Source: Branchipolynoe longqiensis (Eukaryota > Annelida > Polychaeta > Phyllodocida > Polynoidae). From it: a stretch of 64,000 bases of DNA. Below, in pieces: positions 10,301 to 21,467 of the stretch. The notes beneath the pieces are model-generated. The model made no database searches and was not told the origin of the DNA. It saw only the letters and a list, made by a program, of their open reading frames with translations. Made by a program: the position numbers and the translations under genes. Where the stretch lies: positions 46,693,015 to 46,757,014 of the forward strand of contig CM059189.1 of NCBI GenBank assembly GCA_030323885.1, read 5' to 3'. Numbering within the stretch: the stretch's first letter is position 1; each line of letters begins with the position of its first letter.

Positions 10301-10777
10301 CAGGGATGAAAGATCTCCGCGATTTCGCGGATTTCCGGGATTTTTCCTGTAGCTTTGAGTGTATAGTAATACATTGTGCCCGTCCTGATATGACCTTAGA
10401 TGTTGCCAGGACGTAAAACTCAAACACCCAACCTACCAATACGTTATTTGACTAATATGTGGTGCAAACGCCGCAGCACTAGCAGCGTATACTAGTCAAC
10501 CTATATTGGTTCTCACAGTGAACACCAGGTGGCAGCACCACACTATATGCTTCTATCGCCGCAGCACTATCAGCGTATACCGATATGTGGTGGAAACGCC
10601 GCAGCACTAGCAGCGTATACTACCAATACATGCTTCAAACTGCGCAGCACTATCAGCGTATACCAATATTTATGAAACCTGACTTCCGGGAATTTTCAGG
10701 GATTCCCTGACAATGCTAAGCCTATGGGAGAATATCAGCATTTCCGCTTTTTTCCCCGGAGACCACTTTCATCCCTG
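10301..10777 (+). mobile_element. TIR element, ends CAGGGATGAAAG (hAT-like)
   Basis: Ends CAGGGATGAAAG and CTTTCATCCCTG, with an apparent direct repeat AATGTA on both sides (10295-10300 and 10778-10783). The interior has four units containing GCCGCAGCACTA(G/T)CAGCGTAT, and a SINE-A tail fragment near 10,377-10,425. The ends look hAT-like, but hAT elements usually make 8-bp duplications. A 3' half copy is at 27,495-27,693. Confidence 0.7.
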
Positions 10778-10890
10778 AATGTATCTTAATGAAATTATTC
10801 GCTTCATATCATAATGCTGGACTGGTTAACCTAATTAGTCTTTGTGTTTCACAGTGCTGTCTGATTGGGACATTTAACTGCAGCCACCAT

Positions 10891-10968
10891 TGTAAAATAT
10901 TCCGATATTCGGCATAGGGGGGAATGCAAATGTTCTACTACTGATCGGTGTGCATGACCATGTGATTG

Positions 10969-11008
<40 letters not shown>

Positions 11009-11420
11009 AGGGCTGGTGGTGCCTGAGTGGGATGTAAATAGACATAGTGGTGCTGGCAGGTCTGGGTGTGGGTGCACTCAGGGCCTACCCCCCCTCTGCT
11101 GGGATAGTGATCACCACACTCAAAGGTCAAGGTTGGTGGTGGCAATGGGGCCATACAGCTTGGTGGTCATGGGCAGACCACTAGTAGCCATGCAGGAATG
11201 ATGGATCCCTATTTGTCGGGCCAAGAATGTTTGTTTCCCATTGGGGGAAAGGGCTGGGGTGATACTCTACAATGAACCCATGTAACCATATAAATAATAA
11301 ACCAGAGGGTTTGACTCTCTCTCCTTCTTTACACTTTATACTCTTCCTTTCTCTTTATCTGTATTGATTTCACTATAGCCTGCCTACACAACCACAGAGT
11401 CGAGCTTTAGCCATTTTACA
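10891..11420 (+). mobile_element. Solo LTR, family L
   Basis: 530 bp from TGTAAAATATTCCGATATTC to GCCATTTTACA, the TG...CA ends of an LTR. It contains a TA microsatellite (10,973-11,004), a TATAAATAATAAACC stretch and a pyrimidine-rich 3' part. Flanks CCAT and CCAC differ at one base. Three other copies are in the window and no internal retroviral-type region accompanies them. Confidence 0.8.
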
Positions 11421-11455
11421 CCACGGTATGACTATCCTAACACATACGAGTGTGC

Positions 11456-11525
11456 ATTGGCACAAGTCGCTACCCGTCCTGATATGACCCTAGATGTTGC
11501 TAGGACGTAAAATAACAACAATCAA
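11456..11525 (+). mobile_element. SINE-A 3' fragment
   Basis: Only the tail part: CCGTCCTGATATGACCCTAG then GTAAAATAACAACAA. Confidence 0.8.
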
Positions 11526-11548
11526 CCAACTATGCTAACACTAAACCT

Positions 11549-11618
11549 GATTGATTGATTGATTGATTGATTGGTGGTTGCTTTACGCCGTGTCGGCAGC
11601 ATAGGCCATATTCACGGC
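11549..11618 (-). mobile_element. SINE-E 3' fragment with (ATTG)n tail
   Basis: GATT repeats followed by GGTGGTTGCTTTACGCCGTG and CATATTCACGGC. The same fragment occurs at 32,329-32,399. Confidence 0.6.
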
Positions 11619-11734
11619 AAGAAATGTTTGTTTTTTGTTCAAACCATCACTTTTACATGTAAAAGCAGACAATCAATTATGTGCCAATAGACACTCATTA
11701 AATTAGAAAGCTCACAATCATATATTTGTGGTCA

Positions 11735-12660
11735 AGGGAAACAAATTCCCATACAAAACACTAAACCAATCACCTCTAATCCGATCCGAGCAATGTCCAG
11801 GACCCAAGGAAGATAGTGACAAGAAACAATTTTGTAATCCGGGTATTCCGAGTTCCACTGGTCCCCTAGTAAAGAGCACCGGGTCCCTCAGTAAACACGC
11901 TGGGTACCAGCTACATATTACTCAGCAGAAAATGCCGGAAGTGGGCAATACACATACACCATGTTGCAGGAAGTGGTATCTTATCATATGTCAATTATTG
12001 TCTGGGAAAATTTGACTGCAATCTACATTAGAAATGGTAATAATTCTACTCAGTTTGGTTATCACAATATTAGGAGGCAACTGGTCATAGGCATTTGTTT
12101 GTTGTTGTTTTAGGTCCTAGCAACATCTAAGGTCATATCAGGATGGGTACGGACTTGTGACAGTGCGCACTAATGGTGACTTTATAGTGCTGCCCCACTG
12201 GAAGACCAGGCCACCAGCACCATGACCTGATATCCCACTCAGTCATATTATCCTGACACTGAGCCAACCAGTCCTTGCCCTATCCGAATAATGCCGAGTG
12301 CCAGGCTAGGAAGCGACAAGTATCAATTTTTATGTCATCGGTTTGACTCGACCAGGGTTCGAACCCACGACCCCATGATCTACCAACACGGGAGACGGAC
12401 GCTCTAACTCATTCGGCCATCCCGTCTGGTCCTGATCATAGGCGCAAATTAAGTTTAAGGTATAGGGTATATAGTGAAGGATAGTGTTGCATGTGCCACC
12501 AGCTGCCACTTCCGCTGAGTAAGCTGAAGCTGCGACCTGGCATGCTGGCTAGCATCTTCAGTCCTTTCTGAGGGACCAGTGGAATTAGGAATATCCATAT
12601 TATCTGGTTTTACTCGGCTTATTCCATTACACGACTCATTAAATAAACTGTTATCCATCT
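11735..12660. mobile_element. Inverted-repeat pair around a SINE-A
   Basis: Arms at about 11,840-11,960 (TTCCACTGGTCCCCTAG...GGAAGTGGGCA) and 12,485-12,600 (reverse complement with differences) flank the SINE-A at 12,095-12,430. Probably an old palindromic MITE; ends not defined. Confidence 0.4.
12095..12430 (-). mobile_element. SINE-A, near full length
   Basis: Reversed copy from the GTTGTTGTTTTAGGTCC tail to the GGCCATCCCGTCTGGT head; box B intact. Confidence 0.9.
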
Positions 12661-12925
12661 TCCATGTATTGAACTATATTTGATGAAAATCCCTAATATA
12701 AATTCACTACCACTATATAATAATATATGTTGTACGTATGTGAAGAGTTCTGATGCAAAAACAAACCAATCTATTTCAGTTGTTTTCTGTGAAATAGAAT
12801 TTGTTGTGCTTTCCAGGTAAACCCTATCAATTTCATATTCGGAAATGCATGATATAGGGGATGTGTTGGATTCTGCGAAAAGATGGATTTGATTAAGGGA
12901 ATGATAACACCTTCAGCTCAAACCT

Positions 12926-13629
12926 GGGGCCATATGCAGGAGTCAGTGTTAGCGGGGTTTGGTGTTAGAGCCTGTTACCGTTTAGCTATCACCGAAGTCG
13001 GGACCTGTGTCAAGTCGTATGCAAGAGCGCGTAACACTTTCATTATAGCTAAACGTGAATATATTTATAGATTTGGGAAATCCCTCTGCGTTTGTAGCCA
13101 TATATTAGGCTCAAATCTATTGAATGTGATCATATTTAACAGAATTACATACGCAATAAGTGAAATTTGATCAATTTAACCATAAAGTCGAAGCGTTATT
13201 AAGGCTACTGCCGCATTGGCGGCGATATTAATAGTTAGATTTTCGAATCGACGAACGCGCAGTAAACAAACCGCCGCCGCCGCCAGTGTGGTGAGCGACG
13301 TCGATGCGGCGGTAGCGATTTGTTTACTTCAATATCGCCGCCAATGCGGCAGTAGCCTTAATAACGCTTCGAATTTAGGGTTAAATTGATGAAATTTCAC
13401 TTATTGCGTATGTAATTCTGTTAAATATGATCGCATTGAATAGATTTGGGCCTAATCGGTGCCTAACACCAACCTTAAACCACCTATGGATCAGGGTTAC
13501 CCTAACCTCCTTTAAGGTTTTGGTGTTAGGCCTATCACTGACTCGTGCATACCGACTTTTCGGCGCTAAACCAGAAATCCCGTCTAAACGCATTTTGGCT
13601 CGCTAACACCGGGTCCTGCATATGGCCCC
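12926..13629 (+). mobile_element. Hairpin element HP10 (GGGGCCATATGCAGG ends)
   Basis: Ends GGGGCCATATGCAGGAGTC and GGTCCTGCATATGGCCCC. It contains an inner palindrome around GCCGCCGCCGCCGCC (13,190-13,380) with arms reading TTATTAAGGCTACTGCCGCA and its complement. Same family as HP11, in the opposite orientation. Confidence 0.8.
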
Positions 13630-13727
13630 TGATAGTCATGGTTTAATTTGTGCGTGGATGGTATTTGTTGGGTTCTCTGCCTGAAATCTTCATACATAGT
13701 ATTAGTAAATACGCCCTTATGATCTTA

Positions 13728-14955
13728 AGCCTAGGTCACACCTACCCAGATCAGGGACCGGACGAGCCCCGACCCATGATCCGGCATGGTCCGTGGCCAT
13801 CCGGAATCATCCGTGGCTCATCCGTGGCTGGTCCTTGTTGGTCCTTGGTGATCCGTGGCTGGTCCTTGGTGATCCGGCATCATCTGGGATCAGCCCCGGA
13901 TGTTTTAAAATGTTTAAAACATCCGGGGTGATCCAGGGCGATCCGGGGAATATTGTAATCTGGGGTTAACCGGCATAATCCGTGTGTGATCCGTGACTCA
14001 TCCGGGTTGTCCGGGGGTCGTGCGTGTCTCATCCGGGGCAGTCAGGGTCATTTTATACTCCTGGGGCCATATGCAGGAGTCAGTGTTATCGAGCCAAAAC
14101 GCGTTTAGAGGGGATTTCTGGTTAAACGCCGAAAAGTCGGTATGCACGACTCAGTGATAGGCCTAACACCACGCGTTTAAGGTCCGCGACACTAACCCCG
14201 TTTCATATGACGTTTACGGGCGGTGTTAGCGTAATTTTGTAGCCAAATCTATTAAATGCGATCATATTTAACAGAATTAAATACGCAATGAGTGAAATTT
14301 CATGAAATTAACCCTAAATTCGAAGCAATATTAACGCTGCCGCCGTAACGGCGGCGATATTAATACTTATATTTTCGAATCGACGAACGTAAAGTAAACA
14401 AATCGCCGCCGTCGCGACCACTGCGTCGACGTCGACATCCATACTGGCCGATTTCTACGCATTGGCGGCAATGTATTAGCGATTTGTTTACTTTACGCTC
14501 GTCGATTCGAAAATATAAATATTAATATCGCCGCCGTTACGAAGGCAGCGTTAATATTGCTTCGAATTTAGGGTTAATTTCCTCAAATTTCACTTATTGC
14601 GTATTTAATTCTGTTAAATATGATAGCATTTAATAGATATAAGCCTAAAATATGGGTACAGATGCAGAGGGATTTCCCAAATCTATAAATAAATTCACGT
14701 TTAGCTACAATGTACGTGTTACGCGCTCCTGCATACGACTTGACACACTTCCCGACGTCGGTGATAGCTAAACGGTAATAGGCTCTAACACGAAACGCCG
14801 CTAACACTGACTCCTGCATATGGCCCCTGGAGTTGTCCGGTTGTTGTCCGGGGGTCGTCCGGGGATTGTCCGGGGGTTGTCCGGGGCCGATCTGGAGCTG
14901 ATCCGGGACTAATCCATGGCTGTGGAGTGTGGCTCGTCTGGGTAGGTGTGAGAGC
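13728..14955 (+). mobile_element. Hairpin element HP6 (ATCCGG word), split by HP11
   Basis: Left arm 13,728-14,060 begins GGTCACACCTACCCAGATC and is full of ATCCGTGGC/ATCCGGGG units. Right arm 14,828-14,955 ends GGCTCGTCTGGGTAGGTGTG. HP11 sits between the arms. Confidence 0.75.
14063..14827 (-). mobile_element. Hairpin element HP11 nested in HP6
   Basis: Ends GGGGCCATATGCAGGAGTC and GACTCCTGCATATGGCCCC. Its left half matches the right half of HP10 and vice versa. The inner palindrome (14,330-14,570) reads TTAACGCTGCCGCCGTAACG and its complement. Confidence 0.8.
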
Positions 14956-15660
14956 GAGGCAAAAACGACCAAAAATAGCTCAATTCCCTCCACCCCCTCC
15001 ACTCCACCCCAACTCCACCCCAACTCCACCGGTCGATGATAATGTGAGCTGGCCAATGTGGGACCAATAGCGGCTTATCAAAACTGGCCAAATTCCCTTT
15101 CCGGCGACATATCCGGTTATTGAGTGAGGACGCCGGCAGGGGGCGCATTGGGTCGCCCCAGCAATCTGATCACGAAATGGGAGGCATTCTGTTGAATTAA
15201 ATGCCAAATGTCGGCAGCAAATTAGTAGCATTAACAGACGTGAACTTGAAGCATCAATTCAGTCGCCTTGACATGCATATTTGCAGTTTTAACAACGTAG
15301 TTCATGTTTTTTATTGGTTGTTGTTTGTTATTCACAAAATTTGGTTAGCAAATATGAATATTCCATGGAATCTTTTTTTTTTTCACTTTAAATTTAATGC
15401 ATTCTATATTGAAATACCTCCATTTCATAATTAAATAGAAAGGCCTGATGAAGGCCAACACTCCCGTTACAGAGCCATTACCAGCACCAAGACGCCATTA
15501 CTTGTTTACAATTATAATACTTCAGTACAATTACTGAGAGTGTATAACTTGACCGTCCATATTCTCTGAGAGTTATTTAGGGCCTAATCAAAGTAATCAA
15601 AGTTGAGGGCCTGTGTGATCAAGGTAGGGCTATTAGGGTCATTCAGCCCTAATGACCTTC
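14956..15660. other. Unassigned sequence
   Basis: CCACTCCACCCCAACT repeats at about 14,990-15,030; otherwise no gene or repeat recognised. Confidence 0.45.
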
Positions 15661-15665
15661 CTTAA

Positions 15666-16495
15666 GGCCCTGTCACACTATGACGTTTCTCACCAGCGCG
15701 CCGGCAACGCGCAAAATATTTGCAACCCGTCGACACGCGTCCAACTCTTCGGCACTTTGGCAGAAAGTTTGACAGGGCGCAGCGTGTTAGTAGCGTGCTA
15801 TGACCGCGCGGCCAACGGGGTTTGACGCGCGGTAGAACAAAGTGTCAACGTCCCACCAGCGGGTTCCCAGCGTGCCATCAGCGTGTTATCGGTGCGTTGT
15901 CGGCGCGCCACCGGCGCGCCGACGGCGTGGGGATGGCGCGTTGGTGTCGTGTTAGTAGCGTGTCAACGCGTATATACCCGCCACCAACACGTCAGGACGT
16001 GCCGGCAGCGCGTCCACACCCATCGGCAACACGTCCAATGCACCGAGAAACGCTGGAGCAACGCCAATGGCGCGCCCACTACCAGTCGATGGGACGTTGC
16101 CAACGCGGCGACGGAACGGTCGCATTTTGGCAAAAAAAAGGCCAACGTTAAGCGACGTTGATCAGCGTTCTGCCAGTGTTCCGCCGGCACGCCAGCAACA
16201 TGTATCGACGTGTTGGTAACGCATCTGTAACGCGCCCTCCAACCCATTGGAGCGCGTCGCTGGGCGCCGACAGTTTTCTGCAAGCACAAAACGATCGGCG
16301 CGCCCCAACATGCGCCGACGGCCGCCGACGTGTCGATTCACACGTTGCTATCCCTCAACGTGTACCGACGCGCCGGTAACGCGCCAGTAATGCGCCGGTA
16401 ACATACCGGACATGTACCGATGTTTCGCCCAAAAAGGCAACACGTCGCCACGCGTCGAGGCGCCTTCGTGAGAAACGTCGTAGTGTGACAGGGCC
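15666..16495 (+). mobile_element. Hairpin element HP3 (GC-rich word)
   Basis: Ends GGCCCTGTCACACTATGACG and CGTCGTAGTGTGACAGGGCC. The 830-bp interior is highly GC-rich and consists of words such as GCGCGCC, AACACG and ACGTGT in both orientations. Frames across it are not genes. Same end family as HP4 (37,617) and HP5 (55,308). Confidence 0.85.
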
Positions 16496-16523
16496 TTCAG
16501 CTATCAGAGTGACATAAGCCATG

Positions 16524-17106
16524 TGTAAAATATTCCGATAAACCGCATTGGTGGGGAATGCGAAATGGTCTATAAAGGAGTACAAATGGTCTATTAATGT
16601 AAATGATGTATACTAATAGTGCCAGGTGCATGAATGTATTTATGTAGTTGCTGGTGATCCTTTACTTATGGTCAATAGTCATTGTGTATTAGGTAGATAG
16701 TGTGAAGGAGGCACTAGTGATAGTGTGTAAGGAGCCTCAAGAGCTCTACTCACTACCCCGTCTCCCCCCCCCACCCAACTGTTAATCATGGATTACCACA
16801 CACACAGCTCAGGAAGGTGGTGGCCAAGCAGCCACACTGCATGGTGGTGGTGGGCAGATCACAGTAGCCATGGTGACACAAGAATGCCTTCTGTTCATTG
16901 GTGGAACTATAAATGCTTGTTGCTCATTGGAGATAATGGTCAGGTGGTATGCCATACCAGATCCATGTACCACTATATAATAATAAACCTGAGGGTACAA
17001 GCTCTCACTCTACTTTCATTCGTTATACTCCTCCTTTCTCTTCTTGCCTTTATTGATTTCCTATAGCCTGCCTACACAACCACAGATGCCAGCCATCGAC
17101 TTTACA
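16524..17106 (+). mobile_element. Solo LTR, family L, perfect 4-bp TSD
   Basis: 583 bp, starts TGTAAAATATTCCGAT and ends GACTTTACA. CATG flanks both sides (16520-16523, 17107-17110), proving an intact insertion unit. Confidence 0.87.
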
Positions 17107-17303
17107 CATGGATTCAGTTTGCACCCACATGGATTTTTAAGCCAGGTATACCACCTCCAACCACACAGCATAATACTATTAATAGTATGCTCAACCTCAC
17201 ACTGTAGGTGTACCCATACCAGTGACAGTTGCTGTCATTTGTAAGCCTCAATCATATCTAACTTTAGCTTTATTGTTAGTCCTGCGGTGCGACGCACTGG
17301 TCT

Positions 17304-17545
17304 ACATCCGGTTGAGGCGCGGAGGCCGCAGGTGGCGCCACCGGTACAGTGTTGGGTTTTTACGGAGTGTAACAATAATAATCACTCTCACAGCAGAGAG
17401 CTAAATGGAGAGCGGCAGTCAAGTAATGAAAGCAGACTTTGTCGCATCGCGACCGACAGCATGATGATGATGAACAATAATGATAAATATTCCCTTATAT
17501 ATATTTATACTCCCATAATTCGTTATGCACCACATACGTGTTAAT
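17304..17545 (+). repeat. R1 repeat and LINE-F tail fragment
   Basis: R1 blocks (GGTGGCGCCACCGG; ATATTCCCTT; CATAATTCGTTATGCACC) with a LINE-F 3' end (CACAGCAGAGAGCTAAATGG to GACAGCATGATGATGATG) at about 17,388-17,473 between them. Confidence 0.65.
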
Positions 17546-17770
17546 ACTACCTCACATATATGTTTTCAAGCTATCCCGCATGTAAGTCTTGACATAGAAT
17601 AAAATTATCAGTTCAGTTCACATAATGCAAGATCAGACTACATATATTGGATATAATTATATTGTCACAGAAGCCCAGTGATGACATAACACTGCCTTCA
17701 GTGAATAAGCTAAATGTACAACAACAAATACATACAAAGGTTTTTATGGTTTTTTTTGGTACATTAGTTG

Positions 17771-18667
17771 ATTAAGCGCCAGTCAGACCTCACCGGATTG
17801 AGGAACCGGACAGAAACCGGACACTGTCCGGTGAAATACGCCAATGTCAGGTTGATATACGGTAGGCTTCCGGGGTGTCCGTTCTATCTCCGGCGGTGTC
17901 CGGTACAAGTTTTGAACATGCACAAAACTTGTACCGGACACCGCCAGATTGACATGTATGGTTGGTGTCCGGTTTAATTCCGTTTAGTCTGTTTTATCCG
18001 GTTCAAGTCTGTTGCTCATCCGTTAGGTGTCCGGTTTGTATCCTGAAGACCTCAGATGGGATGGCCGAATGAGTTAGAGCGTCCGTCTCCCGTGTTGGTA
18101 GATCGTGGGGTCGTGGGTTCGAACCCCGGTCGAGTCAAACCAATGACTTAAAAATTTATACTTGTTGCTTCCTAGCATGGTGCTCGGCATTATTAGGATA
18201 GGGCAAGGACTGGTTGGCTCAGTGTCAGGATAATGTGACTGAGTGGGATATCAGGTCATGGTCCTGACGGCCTAGTCTTCCAGTGGGGCAGCACTATAAA
18301 ATCGCCATGAGTGCGGACTGTCACAAGTCGGGACCCGTCCTGATATGACCTTAGATGTTGCGGACACCAACCGGACACAAACTGAACAACTACCGGAATG
18401 TTCACGGACACGCCAAAAACCGACGGACCGAATTCCCGCAGCACCGTCAAACGGACACCTAACGGATGAGTAGCGGACATGAAACGGACAAAATGGACAA
18501 AACGGACGTAAACATGTTCAAAACTTGTACCGGACACGGCCGGACACCACCGGAGATAGAACGGACACGCCGGATGGGTACTGGATATGAACCGTACATT
18601 ACCGTACTTCACCGGACAGTGTCCGGTTTCTGTCCGGTTCCTCAATCCGGTGAGGTCTGACTGGGGC
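17771..18667 (+). mobile_element. Hairpin element HP7 (CCGGACA word), split by SINE-A
   Basis: Ends CCAGTCAGACCTCACCGG and CCGGTGAGGTCTGACTGG. The arms consist of GTCCGGT/ACCGGAC variants. A SINE-A interrupts the centre at 18,053-18,360. The left arm contains its own small hairpin around ACTTGTACCGGACACCGCC. Confidence 0.85.
18053..18360 (+). mobile_element. SINE-A inside HP7
   Basis: Forward copy with intact box B (GGGTTCGAACCCCGG). It stops at TTAGATGTTG without its CAAC-rich tail. Confidence 0.85.
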
Positions 18668-18848
18668 TTCAGACATTCGGTTGTTGTCCGGTTATCGTCC
18701 GGTTATCATCCGGTGGCTATTCGTTAATGTACGTTTCTTGTCCGTTTAGCGTTCGTTTCATCCGGTATACCGGATACCAACGGACTAGACAATTCTTTGT
18801 CCGGTGTTGTCCGGTACTCAGTCCGGTAAGGTCTGACTAGGCCTTTAA
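18668..18848 (+). mobile_element. Short CCGG-word element next to HP7
   Basis: TTGTCCGGTTATCGTCCGG units lead to a right end GGTAAGGTCTGACTAGGCC, related to the HP7 ends. It looks like a half or second unit abutting HP7. Confidence 0.55.
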
Positions 18849-18961
18849 GCAGGGGAAATTTCAATTGAAGGGCTTTCTCTCTGAATTATAACTAAAACCT
18901 GCTTAGACTTGTGGGAAACTAATAATAGTGGAGGGATATATAGAATGAGTTTCTTTGATTG

Positions 18962-19326
18962 GTGTTGTTTTACGTCCTAGCAACATCTAAGGTCATATCA
19001 GGATGGGTACCGACCTATGACAGTGTGCCCTTATGGCAACTGTATAGTGCTGTCACATTGGGAGACCAGACCGCCAGCACCATGACTTAATATCCCACTC
19101 AGTCACATTATCCTGACACTGAGCCAACCAGTCCTTGACCTATCCTAATAAATGGTTCAGTGTCAGGATAATGTGACTGAGTAGGATATCAGGTCATGGT
19201 ACTGGTGGCCTGGTCTCCCAGTGGGGCAGCACTATAAAATCACCATGAGTGTGCACTGTCAGAAGTCGGTGCCTGTCCTGACATGACCTTAGATGTTTCC
19301 AGGACATAAAACTTCAACAACCAACC
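18962..19326. mobile_element. Head-to-head truncated SINE-A pair
   Basis: A reversed copy (18,962-19,151) is joined directly to a forward copy (19,152-19,326), both cut within the body, making a palindrome with no spacer. Confidence 0.8.
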
Positions 19327-19639
19327 AACCACTCTATTCACTCGGTCATATTACCTGTCTGGGTACAATTATACTGGTTACCCGAATGTTCACTCACAAC
19401 TGTTACGAAATGTGTCAATTGGTTTGTGCAAAATGAGAAGCAGCCATAGCAGCCTGCCTTGTTGACCTCATTCTGAGGAATTACCCAGAATCCCCCTAGG
19501 GTGATCCCCGGAAATGCATCGCTCTGCTTGTATATAAATAAAAGCTAATGTGTTTGTTTATGTGTTCGCGAACAAATTCTAATGACCTAATTGAACATTT
19601 ACATCATTTATCAGTTCAGCGCAACAAGAACTGACAAGT

Positions 19640-19713
19640 GCCCTCGATACCTCAGTTGGGAGAGCATTAGACTGAACTTCTAAAGGGCCCTGGTTCGATC
19701 CCGGTTCTGGGTA
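19640..19713 (+). tRNA. tRNA-Phe(GAA)-like sequence, probable pseudogene
   Basis: 74 bp with the layout of a tRNA: D arm CTCAGTTGGGAGAG, anticodon stem TTAGA/TCTAA around loop CTGAACT (anticodon GAA), and T arm CTGG-TTCGATC-CCGG. The acceptor stem pairs at only about five of seven positions, and the anticodon-loop 3' side is altered. There is no clear T-run terminator. It may be a decayed tRNA-Phe copy or a SINE head. Confidence 0.5.
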
Positions 19714-19740
19714 GCTTCAGTTGCCCTTACTTAGGTATGT

Positions 19741-20265
19741 TTGTTTGTTTGTTGTTGTTTTACATACTAGCAACATCTAAGGTCATATGAGAACGGGTTA
19801 TGTATGTGTGCTTTCTATTAAAGTGAATTTGTGTATATTTGTTTGTCTGTGTGTTTGCAAAATATTCTGAGAAAAGAGTCTTAAATGGCAGCGAATATGA
19901 CATTCGTTGGGCCTATGATGTCGGTGATGACCAAATTGATTGCGATAGTTAGTTTTAATTATGGCTTTTATTGTTTATTTCAATAAATTATTTACTCATT
20001 AAAATTCGCTTTTTAAAATTATTCTAAACATTTAGTCATATGAACCTAAGGCCGAAGTAGGTCTATTGCCGTGGTCACACGTGCAGCGTTAGGCCGACTT
20101 AGATGAGGTGAACTATATGAGTCGAACGAGCGGCGCATTCACACATACAGATTTTTCAAAACGTGTCCTATTCAGACAAGTGGTTTAAACCAGCTCAGAT
20201 TGATGTTTGTTTGTTGTTGTTTTATGTCCTAACAACATCTAAGGTCATATTAGGATGGGTATCCA
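19741..20265 (-). repeat. Two SINE-A tail fragments
   Basis: Reversed tail pieces at 19,741-19,798 and 20,203-20,262 (TTGTTGTTTTA(C/T), CAACATCTAAGGTCATAT). Between them 20,070-20,160 begins GTGGTCACACGTGCAGCG, possibly half of another hairpin element. Confidence 0.7.
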
Positions 20266-20378
20266 CACATACATACATCCACATGTACATCGACATGCCA
20301 CACATACATCCACACACCACACATACATCCACATGCCACACATACATCCACACGCCACACATACATCCACACATACAT
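20266..20378 (+). repeat. ACATACATCCACA minisatellite
   Basis: Five or six units of about 20 bp built on CACACATACATCCACA. Histidine/threonine-rich and cysteine-rich frames are artefacts. Confidence 0.9.
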
Positions 20379-20950
20379 AAAAACAACATACTTAAGAGAT
20401 GGGAAGAGTAGGACGGTCCAAGCATGTGCTCGAACCACTATCAAAAGCAACTACCTGTTAGGAAGCAGTCTCCATATGATATATGAAGAAATGGGACGGT
20501 CCACTTGCTATCCGCACCACACTTCGTCCACACCTCTCTCTATATCCTCTCCGCTGGTCTTGCTCCTCCTTGATATGTCTGAAAAGAGTTCCAGGAGGGG
20601 GGAGACCGCCAGCATTTCACTTTCTACTCTTACTCTGTCCGTGTCTTTGGCTCACTGGATGATCGCCATAGAGCAAATAGACACGGTCCTTTGACTCAAC
20701 TCTCCTCATTTCTCTTTCCTAGACTCTACCTTTTTTTTTTTCTCCCAGGTATACTTCTCCCCTTGACCAGGGAGTTGTGTGCTTGGGTGGGCCCCTTTAC
20801 CTTTACATTTCTCTCACTTTGTTTGCGTTGCTGGAACCGCTGGACCCATCTTTACCCGCCCTTTTGAGCTTCGTGTTTATATCCTTTGATCAGGATAACA
20901 AACCTGTCACTTCCCAGTTAGACAATTAACTGCTGGTTCCTGCATCAGAA
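20379..20950. other. Unassigned sequence
   Basis: No gene recognised; pyrimidine-rich around 20,700-20,760. Confidence 0.5.
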
Positions 20951-20956
20951 CCACTA

Positions 20957-21467
20957 TGTAAAATATTCCGATATTCGGCATAGGGGGGAATGCAAATGTT
21001 CTATTGCTGATCGGTGTATGTGACCAGGCGCATGTATGGGTTGGTGGTGCCTGAGTGGGATGTAAATAGACAGAGTGGTGCTGGCAGGTCTGGGTGTGAT
21101 TGCACTCAGGTCCTACATCCTCTGCTGCGATAGGGATCACCACACTCAAAGGTCAAGGTTGGTGGTGGCCATGGGGCCATAGAGCTTGTGGTGGTGGGCA
21201 GACTACTGGTATCGATGGGGACCAGGAATGCTGGATCCCTATTGGTAGAGCCAAGAACGCTTGTTTCCCATTGGGGAAGGGGTGGGGTGATACTCTACAA
21301 TTGTAAAAGTACAACGGCTATATTACAACAATGAACCGATGTAACCATATAAATAATAAACCACTCTTTCTTCTTCTTTGCACTTTATACTCTTCCTTTC
21401 TCTTTGTCTGTATTGATTTCACCATAGCCTGCCTACACAGCCACAGAATTGAGCCTTAGCCTTTACA
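20957..21467 (+). mobile_element. Solo LTR, family L, perfect 4-bp TSD
   Basis: 511 bp, starts TGTAAAATATTCCGATATTC and ends CCTTTACA. ACTA on both sides (20953-20956, 21468-21471). Confidence 0.87.

Noticed and set aside
15822..16379. Arg-rich frames in a GC-rich block, possible gene
   Set aside because: The block is the interior of hairpin HP3. Frames are open on both strands because of GC content and there are no splice signals or domains.
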